This document shows positions 1 through 6,382 of a stretch of DNA of 9,349 nucleotides, one piece after another. This stretch comes from Sphingomonadales bacterium (lineage in GTDB: Bacteria; Pseudomonadota; Alphaproteobacteria; Sphingomonadales; Sphingomonadaceae), in the NCBI GenBank assembly GCA_004292705.1, contig RDXA01000418.1, positions 1 to 9,349 of the forward strand, read 5' to 3'. Below the pieces are notes generated by a model. That model was not told the origin of the DNA. It worked only from the letters and a program-made list of their open reading frames with translations, and did no database searches. Each line of letters opens with the position of its first letter. The stretch's first letter is position 1. Both the position numbers and the translations under genes were made by a program.

Positions 1-137
1 GTGAGCAGTTCGTTCATCGCCGCGCGTTCAGGTGTTCCTTCTGCGGGGGCCGGCTCGGTGGCTTGCGCGAAGGCGGGAAGGGCTGATGTGGCGAGTATCA
101 GGGCGAGAGCCGGGCGGGTAAATGTGCGCGTGTTCAT
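1..137 (-). CDS. N-terminal part of an exported protein of unknown function
   Basis: Only the first 45 codons are present; the gene runs off the left edge. The translation opens with a classic signal peptide: a basic n-region (MNTRTFTRP), a hydrophobic stretch (ALALILATSALP) and a probable signal peptidase I site after AFA at about residue 24, before QATEPAP. The following residues are rich in Pro, Ala and Glu, as in a linker. The product should therefore be periplasmic, outer-membrane or secreted; its function cannot be told from this fragment. I chose the ATG at 137 because it gives a normal signal-peptide length. An in-frame ATG at 155 would add six residues (MANPVR). Neither start has a well-spaced Shine-Dalgarno sequence: GAGG lies directly against the ATG at 137. 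The gene diverges from clpP and shares a 162-base upstream region with it. Confidence 0.65.
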   Translation of the reverse strand, partial: MNTRTFTRPALALILATSALPAFAQATEPAPAEGTPERAAMNELL

Positions 138-235
138 CCTCACAGGGTTTGCCATGCATCTGCGCTGCGGCAAGGGGAAAACGCCTGCTGGCGCTAGGTT
201 CCCCTCAGGCAATTCACAGAGACAAGGTAAACACC

Positions 236-265
236 CTTGAAATTGCCCCCCAGCGTCCGACATAG
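236..265 (+). promoter_or_regulatory. Candidate heat-shock (sigma-32 type) promoter of clpP
   Basis: CCCTTGAAA occurs at 234-242, a close match to the -35 box read by RpoH (CTTGAAA preceded by Cs). Sixteen bases after CTTGAA comes CGACATAG at 258-265, a partial match (C..CAT) to the CCCCAT-type -10. The implied transcript start near 270 would leave a leader of about 30 bases before the clpP ATG. TTGAAA could also serve as a vegetative -35, so dual use is possible. The -35 is convincing; the -10 is weak. Confidence 0.5.
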
Positions 266-299
266 CCTACTCGACACCCACGAAGGAAACGCACACCCC

Positions 300-1004
300 A
301 TGATCGATCTGTTCGGCAACACTGGCGAAACCTACGGCACTCAGGGCCAGTTCACCCGCGATCCCTTGACCGGCGCATTGGTGCCGGTGGTGGTCGAGCA
401 GACCAGCCGGGGCGAACGCAGCTTCGACATCTTCAGCCGCCTGCTGCGCGAGCGCATCGTGTTCGTCACCGGTCAGGTGGAAGACGGCATGGCCAGCCTG
501 ATCGTAGCGCAGCTGCTCTTTCTCGAAAGCGAGAACCCGTCAAAGCCGATCAGCATGTACATCAACTCGCCCGGCGGGGTGGTGACTGCGGGCCTCGCGA
601 TCTTCGACACCATGCAATACATCAAGCCGCGCGTGTCGACGGTGTGCATCGGGCAGGCCGCCAGCATGGGCAGCTTCCTGCTGGCCGCGGGCGAGCCGGG
701 CATGCGCATCGCGCTCCCCAATGCGCGGATCATGATCCACCAGCCTTCGGGCGGGGCCCGCGGGATGGCTTCGGACATCGAGATTCAGGCACGCGAAATC
801 CTGCGCATCCGGTCGCGGATGAATGATCTCTATGTAAAGTTCACGGGCCGCAGCCTTGAGGAAATCGAAAAGGCGATGGACCGCGATACTTTCCTGGAAG
901 CGGAGGAAGCGCGCACCTTTGGCCTCGTCGACAAGGTGTTCGAGACCCGGCCAGACAACGAGGAAACCGGCCTTGAGGACGGTTCGGGCGGGGCGCCTGA
1001 ATAA
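300..1004 (+). CDS. clpP: ATP-dependent Clp protease, proteolytic subunit ClpP
   Basis: This is the serine peptidase (family S14) that forms the double-heptamer chamber of the Clp protease and degrades proteins fed to it by ClpX or ClpA. The 234-residue product shows the catalytic triad with the expected spacing: Ser122 in GQAASMGS, His147 in MIHQPSGG and Asp196 in DRDTF. The family segment EQTSRGERSFDIFSRLL is at 33-49. ALVP at residue 26 aligns with the mature N-terminus of E. coli ClpP, so about 25 residues are probably removed as a propeptide. The ATG at 300 is preceded by AAGGA at 283-287; reading further upstream would need a TTG at 237 with no family similarity. After GLVDKVFETRP the protein carries an acidic, Gly-rich tail (to residue 234) absent from E. 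coli ClpP. clpX follows 198 bases downstream with its own upstream signals. Confidence 0.97.
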   Translation: MIDLFGNTGETYGTQGQFTRDPLTGALVPVVVEQTSRGERSFDIFSRLLRERIVFVTGQVEDGMASLIVAQLLFLESENPSKPISMYINSPGGVVTAGLAIFDTMQYIKPRVSTVCIGQAASMGSFLLAAGEPGMRIALPNARIMIHQPSGGARGMASDIEIQAREILRIRSRMNDLYVKFTGRSLEEIEKAMDRDTFLEAEEARTFGLVDKVFETRPDNEETGLEDGSGGAPE

Positions 1005-1034
1005 GCCTTTCGCCCCAGACCTGCACCGGGGCGG

Positions 1035-1061
1035 GACAGGTGGCCAAGCGGCCTGTCTTTT
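1035..1061 (+). terminator. Possible intrinsic terminator after clpP
   Basis: GACAGG (1035-1040) can pair with CCTGTC (1052-1057), and TTTT follows directly at 1058-1061. The stem is only six base pairs with an 11-base loop, so termination may be partial, with some readthrough into clpX. Confidence 0.4.
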
Positions 1062-1117
1062 CCGCCACTTCGCGCAGGTCGGCACCATGGTAACACCACC
1101 AAATCGCGCGCCATGTG

Positions 1118-1145
1118 TTGATTCATTGGCGGCGAGCGATACACT
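1118..1145 (+). promoter_or_regulatory. Candidate clpX promoter
   Basis: TTGATT (1118-1123) and TACACT (1140-1145) are separated by 16 bases; each matches four of six positions of the vegetative consensus. Transcription would start near 1152, about 50 bases before clpX. One GANTC site overlaps the -35 and another lies at the predicted start. The match is modest and could be chance. Confidence 0.3.
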
Positions 1146-1202
1146 TGCCGAATCCGCCACGCGCTTATCGCCTGACGCTGGTCTGGATTCGAGGACACAG
1201 GA

Positions 1203-2464
<1,262 letters not shown>

Positions 2465-2468
<4 letters not shown>

Positions 2469-3196
2469 GAGCCGGGTCCTGTGCGCTCCAACAGCTCCGA
2501 TACGGTGACCACTTCGTAGCCTTGTGCTGCCAAACCATCGAGAACCATCGGCAGAGCCGCCCGAGCGACCTGATTGTGGCGGTACATCGGATGGATGAGG
2601 ATAATCGAGCCCGGCCGTATTCGGTCCAGGATATCCTGCGCGAAGGCGCCGGGTTCGGTGAATTTCTCGGGCTGCTCCTCCACGTCCCACATGATCGTGC
2701 GATAGCCAGCGCGTTCGACTTCGAGCGGCAGGCCAATCAGGCGCTTGCCGAAGGGCGGACGGAAGAGGTTTGTGTCGCTCCCGGCACGCTTCAGCAGCAC
2801 ATCGGTTCTAGCAATCTCGGCTGCATAGAAGTCTTGCGAGCGACCGATGTTGCGCTCGTGTGAGTAGGTGTGATTGCCCAGTTCATGCCCGGCAGCGATC
2901 AGGCGCTCGGCTTGGCCGGGAAACTTTTCCATCCGGTTGCCGATGAGGAAAAAGGTTGCGCTTATGCCACGTGGACCCAATTCCGCCAGAACGGCATCGA
3001 CCCCTTCCGGTGTGGGACCGTCATCAAACGTCAGAGCGACGAGCTTGGCATCGGTCTTGAGACGGCATGTGACCTCGCCGACCAGTTGAAAGCAGCGCGC
3101 CTTGGGAATCTGCCAAAGCACCGCTGCCGCGAGGAGCAGGACAATGGCTGATACCGCAATGATCTTGCGGATGCCGCGGATCCGGACTGTGTTCAC
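2465..3196 (-). CDS. Membrane-anchored polysaccharide deacetylase (NodB / carbohydrate esterase 4 type)
   Basis: The product (243 residues from the GTG at 3196) should remove N-acetyl groups from a cell-envelope or exported polysaccharide; the substrate cannot be told. A basic N-terminus (VRIRGIRK) and a hydrophobic segment at about 12-28 suggest a signal anchor, leaving the enzyme domain in the periplasm. CE4 motifs are present in order: TFDDGP at 56-61 (Asp58 catalytic base, Asp59 metal ligand), HTYSH at 109-113 (metal-binding His109 and His113), RPPFG at 146-150, and ILIHP with catalytic-type His202. The usual DxxDW motif is replaced by WDVEEQP. An in-frame ATG at 3235 would add 13 residues, but a -35/-10 pair lies inside that extension, so I prefer the GTG, which would then start at the 5' end of the mRNA. 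Its stop overlaps the clpX stop on the other strand. Confidence 0.88.
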
Positions 3197-3202
3197 CTCG
3201 CA

Positions 3203-3230
3203 AGTATAAGAAATTGCGCGGGTTGCACAA
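3203..3230 (-). promoter_or_regulatory. Candidate promoter of the polysaccharide deacetylase gene
   Basis: Read on the minus strand, TTGTGC (3230-3225) and TATACT (3208-3203) are 16 bases apart. TATACT is a near-consensus -10 (five of six). Six bases later comes the G of a GTG codon at 3196 that opens the deacetylase frame, which suggests a leaderless transcript. The promoter sits directly downstream of the fasciclin terminator. Confidence 0.5.
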
Positions 3231-3270
3231 ACCAAAACCCCGCCCGGCCCTGGAGGAAGGCCGGACGGGG
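3231..3270 (-). terminator. Strong intrinsic terminator of the fasciclin gene
   Basis: On the minus strand the arms 3270-3259 and 3249-3238 form a 12-base-pair GC-rich stem around the nine-base loop UUCCUCCAG, followed by UUUU, GG and a further U run. The stem is unbroken only in the minus-strand RNA: the sixth pair is a U-G wobble there but an A/C mismatch on the plus strand. This shows the direction of use. Confidence 0.85.
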
Positions 3271-3319
3271 TCGGAGAAGCGCTGTTCCAGCGGGAGGGGA
3301 TGGGGGTTTGGAACAGCGC
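3231..3319 (-). ncRNA. Candidate 3'UTR-derived small RNA with CU-rich loops
   Basis: The segment after the fasciclin stop folds into two adjacent hairpins on the minus strand. The first has an exact 11-base-pair stem (GCGCUGUUCCA at 3319-3309 with its complement at 3289-3279) and a 19-base loop rich in C and U containing CCCCUCCC. The second is the terminator hairpin, with loop UUCCUCCAG. An eight-base linker, UUCUCCGA, joins them. Small RNAs with CCUCCUCCC loops followed by a terminator hairpin are known in alphaproteobacteria (the 'cuckoo' or CcsR family of Rhodobacter). The resemblance is in architecture and loop type, not in proven sequence homology. The RNA could be processed from the fasciclin mRNA or be just its 3'UTR; no separate promoter is evident. 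Confidence 0.35.
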
Positions 3320-3335
3320 CAGCCATTAAGCGCTA

Positions 3336-3893
3336 TCAGGCGGGCAGGAACACGCCGTCGGTGACGTGGATCACGCCGTTCGAGGTCATGACGTCAGCCT
3401 TGGTTACGGCGGTCACACCGCCCTTGGCATCGGTGATCACGATTGTGTCGCCCGAAAGCCGTGCAGTCAGCGTGGCGCCAGCCACGGTTGTGATGCTTGC
3501 CTTGCCGCCACCTGCATTGATCAGCTTGACCAGATCACCCGAAGTGACCTTGCCGGCCACCGCGTGGTAGGTGAGGATTGTGGTCAGCGTACCCTTGTTT
3601 TCGGGCTTCACCAGCGTCGCCACGGTGCCTTCGGGGAGCTTGGCAAAACCGGCATCGGTCGGGGCGAAGACGGTGAAGGGCCCCGGGCTGCTCAGGGTAT
3701 CGACCAGGCCAGCGGCCTTCACGGCGGCGACCAGCGTGTTGTGGACGCCGGTGCTGACAGCGGTCTCGACAATGTTCGGTGCAGCATTCGCGTGATGGCC
3801 GTGCTGGTGCGCGAGCGCGGGCAGTGCAACAAGGCCGGTGGTGGCAGCGATCGCGGCTGCAATCATGGCAGTCAGGGTGGTCTTGGGGGTCAT
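3336..3893 (-). CDS. Secreted fasciclin (FAS1) domain protein
   Basis: The 185-residue product is a small exported protein made of a single FAS1 domain, a fold linked to cell-surface adhesion. A signal peptide covers about residues 1-28, with probable cleavage after ALA before a His-rich stretch (HQHGHH at 29-34). FAS1 landmarks are the H1 segment FTVFAPTDAGF at 73-83, Tyr109-His110 in LTYHAV, and the H2 segment SNGVIHVTDGVFLP at 171-184. Length matches bacterial single-domain FAS1 proteins such as MPT70. The ATG at 3893 has GGAG eight bases upstream; longer readings upstream (to 3983) lack both a ribosome site and family similarity. It lies 141 bases downstream of the anti-sigma gene with its own candidate ECF promoter, so it is the likely target of that sigma factor. 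It ends in a double hairpin. Confidence 0.94.
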   Translation of the reverse strand: MTPKTTLTAMIAAAIAATTGLVALPALAHQHGHHANAAPNIVETAVSTGVHNTLVAAVKAAGLVDTLSSPGPFTVFAPTDAGFAKLPEGTVATLVKPENKGTLTTILTYHAVAGKVTSGDLVKLINAGGGKASITTVAGATLTARLSGDTIVITDAKGGVTAVTKADVMTSNGVIHVTDGVFLPA

Positions 3894-3923
3894 CAGGGGA
3901 TCTCCGTAAGGGGGTGTCTCGTC

Positions 3924-3944
3924 TGCAAGCCCCTCCTGCTTGCA
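3924..3944 (-). promoter_or_regulatory. 5'UTR hairpin with a Shine-Dalgarno-like loop, fasciclin mRNA
   Basis: On the minus strand UGCAAGC (3944-3938) pairs exactly with GCUUGCA (3930-3924) around the loop AGGAGGG. If the candidate ECF promoter is real, this hairpin lies at or within a base or two of the mRNA 5' end. The loop is a near-perfect ribosome-binding sequence but no fitting start codon follows, so it may be a ribosome standby site, a 5'-end stabiliser or a target for a CU-rich RNA. Confidence 0.5.
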
Positions 3945-3951
3945 TCGAAGG

Positions 3952-3978
3952 TTACGGAACCCTCGGTGAGGCGGATGC
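3952..3978 (-). promoter_or_regulatory. Candidate ECF (SigK-like) promoter of the fasciclin gene
   Basis: The minus strand carries GCATCC (3978-3973), a 15-base spacer, then CCGTAA (3957-3952), about 58 bases before the fasciclin ATG. As I recall, mycobacterial SigK promoters read CCATCC, a 15-17-base spacer, then CCGAAT, so nine of twelve positions agree. An ECF sigma gene lies just upstream. Functional use is inferred. Confidence 0.5.
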
Positions 3979-4034
3979 GACAAAAGCGTGATTGCGGATG
4001 AACCGCCGTGTGCACGCGCCGAAGCGAGCAGGGG

Positions 4035-4844
4035 TCAGACGCGGGTGAAAGCGCCCTTGGCGACCACGGGGCCGGCGTCCTGTCCTTCCGGCTTCCCGCC
4101 GATCGGTTCGCGGGTGAGCACAAGGCTCGCCCCGTCACCAAGCTTGGCGGTGATCGTGGCCGGCAATACCATGCTGCGCACTTCACCCGGCGTCACCACG
4201 CCCAGCGACTGCACGGCACCGCCATCGGCAGGCACCAGCCACAATTCGTGATCGTGCACCCCGTCGGGGGTGAGGCCAATTGCGGCAACCAGCATCCGCT
4301 CGGTTTCCGGAATATAGGTGACATCGAGCCGCAGCCCGGTCTCGCCAATCGGCACAGTAGCGACCATCGGCGCGGTGGTGGCGGCGATCTGCGGGGGAGC
4401 TTCGACCGGCGAACGGCCGGGCGCGAAGGCGAGCAGCGCCAGCGCAACAGCCGCCGCAGCGGAGGAGATACCCGCCGTCCACTGCCAGCGTCGCACCCGT
4501 GTCTCGAGCATCACGACATTGGCCGCCGGGGCCGCCGGTTCAAGCGACACTGTGGCCGCGGTCTGTTGCGCGGCTTCTGCCTGATGCGCCACGCGCGCGG
4601 CGATGCCGTCCCATACATGATTCCCAGGCTCGGCCCCGGTCATGCCGTCTGTCAGCGGGGCGAACCAATCGTCCCACCACGCCTTGCGCCAGGCAAAATC
4701 AGGATCGGTTGCAGCTTTCCCGCGCGCCGCCAGAAGCTCCTCGCCCTCAAGCAGACCCAACGCCCATTCCGCAGCGATCATCGGATCGTCGCGCATAACC
4801 CCATCCTCAGGGGTTTCCGGAGTTGTGTTCTCGGGGCCGCTCAT
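4035..4844 (-). CDS. RskA-type transmembrane anti-sigma factor
   Basis: The product (269 residues) should hold the adjacent ECF sigma factor inactive at the inner membrane until a signal triggers its release. The cytoplasmic N-terminal part carries an anti-sigma helix bundle: AAEWALGLLEGEE at about 24-36, then DPDFAWRKAWWDDWFAPL at 47-64. One membrane segment spans about 123-141. The periplasmic part has the RskA-family pattern: HELWLVPADGG at 199-209, then EPIGGKPEG and GPVVAKG near the end. The ATG at 4844 overlaps the sigma stop codon as ATGA, so translation is probably coupled; no strong ribosome site precedes it. Family members are often regulated by intramembrane proteolysis; no protease gene is present here. 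The next gene, 141 bases on, encodes the fasciclin protein. Confidence 0.9.
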   Translation of the reverse strand: MSGPENTTPETPEDGVMRDDPMIAAEWALGLLEGEELLAARGKAATDPDFAWRKAWWDDWFAPLTDGMTGAEPGNHVWDGIAARVAHQAEAAQQTAATVSLEPAAPAANVVMLETRVRRWQWTAGISSAAAAVALALLAFAPGRSPVEAPPQIAATTAPMVATVPIGETGLRLDVTYIPETERMLVAAIGLTPDGVHDHELWLVPADGGAVQSLGVVTPGEVRSMVLPATITAKLGDGASLVLTREPIGGKPEGQDAGPVVAKGAFTRV

Positions 4845-5428
4845 GCCGCTTCGCTCGCTTCAAGACAGGCGCGCAGACGTTGCAGCCCACGGCGAATCCA
4901 GCTTTTCATTGTGCCGAGAGGCACATCGGCCACCTCGGCCAGTTGCGCATAGGTATAACCTTCGAAGAAGGCCGCGCGGATATGGCCTTGGGTGCGATCA
5001 TCGAGCGCGGCGAGGCATTTGTGGATCTGCGCGGCCTGCTCGGCATCGACCAGCAGCATGTCGGCGAGCGGCGTTTCGTCAGCCAGCGGCGCGGCCTCCT
5101 CAACCGGCACGGCATTGCTGCGCACCTTGCCGGTGCGGAGCCGGTCAATCGCACGGTTGCGCGCGAACGCCGCCAGCCACGCGATCGGGCTCGCGCGGGT
5201 CGGGTCATAGCGGTCGGCCCGCTGCCACAGATTGACATAGACGTCCTGCAAGGCGTCCTCGGCTTCCTTTCGATCACCCAAGATACGCAGGCAGATGCCG
5301 AACAGCTTCACCCGGGTGGCGCGATAGATTTCTTCCAGCGCGGCCTGATCGCCGGAAGCGAGCCGCGCCATGGCATCACGCAGCGCCTCGCGCGCTTCGT
5401 CGGAGGAAGGGCGGGGGCGGGCAGCCAT
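4841..5428 (-). CDS. ECF RNA polymerase sigma factor, SigK/RskA-associated type
   Basis: A 195-residue extracytoplasmic-function sigma factor with only regions 2 and 4. Region 2 covers about 33-98 and includes DALQDVYVNLWQRADRYDP and the promoter-melting part ARNRAIDRLR. Region 4 covers about 136-188, with the helix-turn-helix YTYAQLAEVADVPLGTMKSW. The region-2 pattern and the RskA-type partner place it with the SigK/ECF19-like group. Cys138 (HKCLAALDD) and Cys187 (RACLEAS) stand where mycobacterial SigK has its redox-active pair (Cys133 and Cys183, from memory). The ATG at 5428 overlaps the CDF transporter stop by one base (TGATG), with GGAG ten bases upstream inside the transporter gene. 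The downstream anti-sigma gene overlaps by four bases. No clear self-controlled promoter is visible within the transporter gene, so it may be read from upstream. Confidence 0.93.
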   Translation of the reverse strand: MAARPRPSSDEAREALRDAMARLASGDQAALEEIYRATRVKLFGICLRILGDRKEAEDALQDVYVNLWQRADRYDPTRASPIAWLAAFARNRAIDRLRTGKVRSNAVPVEEAAPLADETPLADMLLVDAEQAAQIHKCLAALDDRTQGHIRAAFFEGYTYAQLAEVADVPLGTMKSWIRRGLQRLRACLEASEAA

Positions 5429-6375
5429 CAGCCGCAGTCTCCGCAGGCTTTGGCGCAGGGATGCTCGCCGCTTTCGACCTGGATCGTTGCGTGGCCGACC
5501 CCGAACCGTGCCTCAAGCGAAGCTGCGACATTGCGCAGGAAACTGTCGGGCGCGGGGCAGCCGGGCATGACCAGATGGGCGGTCAGCGCGACTTCCGTGG
5601 TCGACATCGGCCAGACGTGAAGATCATGGACCGCCGCCACCCCGTCAAAGCTGGCGAGGTGCTGCTTCACCTCAGCCAGATCGATCCGCGCGGGCGCTGC
5701 GAGCAGGCCCATGGTCAGGCTGTCGCGCGCAAGGCCCCAGGTGCCCCAGGCGATCACTGCGAGGATCACGAGGCTCACCACTGTGTCGATCCACCCGAGG
5801 CCGGTGGCGATAATCGCCAGTCCGGCCATCACCACGCCCAGCGAAACCAGCGCGTCAGCGACCATGTGGAGATAGGCACCGCGGATATTGATGTCGTCCT
5901 GACCCTTCATGAACAGCATGGCTGTCAACGCATTGATCACAATCCCGATCCCGGCGACCAGCGCCATTGCCATGCCCTGCGGTTCCTGCGGGGCCATCAT
6001 CCGGTGCACGGTCTCGAACAGGATCGCGCCGATTGCCACCGCCAGCAGCAGCGCATTGGCGAGCGCGGCGAGTATGGTGGAGCTCTTGTAGCCATAGGTA
6101 AACCGCCCGGAAGGCGGGCGGCGCGCGGCGACGCTGGCAACCCAGGCAAGCACCAGAGCGAGAACATCGGACAGATTGTGCCCTGCATCCGCCAGCAGCG
6201 CCATCGAGCCGTAAAGAAGCCCCGCCGCCGCCTCGATCACGACAAAGGCGGCGTTGAGCCCGATCCCGATCAGGAAGGCGCGGCCGAAATCGGCGGGGGC
6301 ATGGCTGTGCCCTTCGTGGCCATGCCGATGCGCATGGCCATGATCGTGGTGGTTATGGGCGTGCGCGTGGGCCAT
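5428..6375 (-). CDS. Cation diffusion facilitator (zinc-type metal exporter)
   Basis: A 315-residue inner-membrane proton-coupled antiporter that exports divalent metal, most likely Zn2+ (also Co2+ or Cd2+ in relatives such as CzcD and ZitB). The N-terminus carries 11 histidines within residues 3-25, a typical metal-gathering tail. About six membrane segments follow. The transport-site HxxxD pairs are His66/Asp70 in ADAGHNLSD and His170/Asp174 in HMVADAL. The cytoplasmic C-terminal domain (about 225-300) includes VHDLHVWPM. It ends in an unusual HPCAKACGDCG tail with Cys307, Cys311 and Cys314. I chose the ATG at 6375, seven bases after the mtgA stop, because the His-rich tail starts there; an in-frame ATG at 6402 would overlap mtgA. 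Ribosome sites are weak at both. The stop overlaps the sigma start by one base. Confidence 0.94.
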   Translation of the reverse strand: MAHAHAHNHHDHGHAHRHGHEGHSHAPADFGRAFLIGIGLNAAFVVIEAAAGLLYGSMALLADAGHNLSDVLALVLAWVASVAARRPPSGRFTYGYKSSTILAALANALLLAVAIGAILFETVHRMMAPQEPQGMAMALVAGIGIVINALTAMLFMKGQDDINIRGAYLHMVADALVSLGVVMAGLAIIATGLGWIDTVVSLVILAVIAWGTWGLARDSLTMGLLAAPARIDLAEVKQHLASFDGVAAVHDLHVWPMSTTEVALTAHLVMPGCPAPDSFLRNVAASLEARFGVGHATIQVESGEHPCAKACGDCG

Positions 6376-6382
6376 CGTCGGC

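Noticed and set aside
3290..3311. Plus-strand G-quadruplex (runs of 3, 4 and 5 G, then GG)
   Set aside because: Only three runs of three or more G are present, and transcription here is on the other strand; at best a two-layer structure in DNA.
3535..3945. 136-codon minus-strand frame starting near the predicted fasciclin mRNA 5' end
   Set aside because: It overlaps the fasciclin gene in another frame, is Arg/Cys/His-rich with no domain, and has no ribosome site. A leaderless start at 3945 is possible but unsupported.
4008..4952. 314-codon plus-strand open frame opposite the anti-sigma gene
   Set aside because: Antisense to a well-supported gene, Arg/His/Gly-rich translation without motifs, no ribosome site.
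5438..5464. GCATCC on the minus strand about 30 bases before the sigma gene, as a self-controlled ECF promoter
   Set aside because: The bases 14-16 downstream (CGGAGA) do not resemble the CCGTAA/CCGAAT -10, and too little room is left for a leader.
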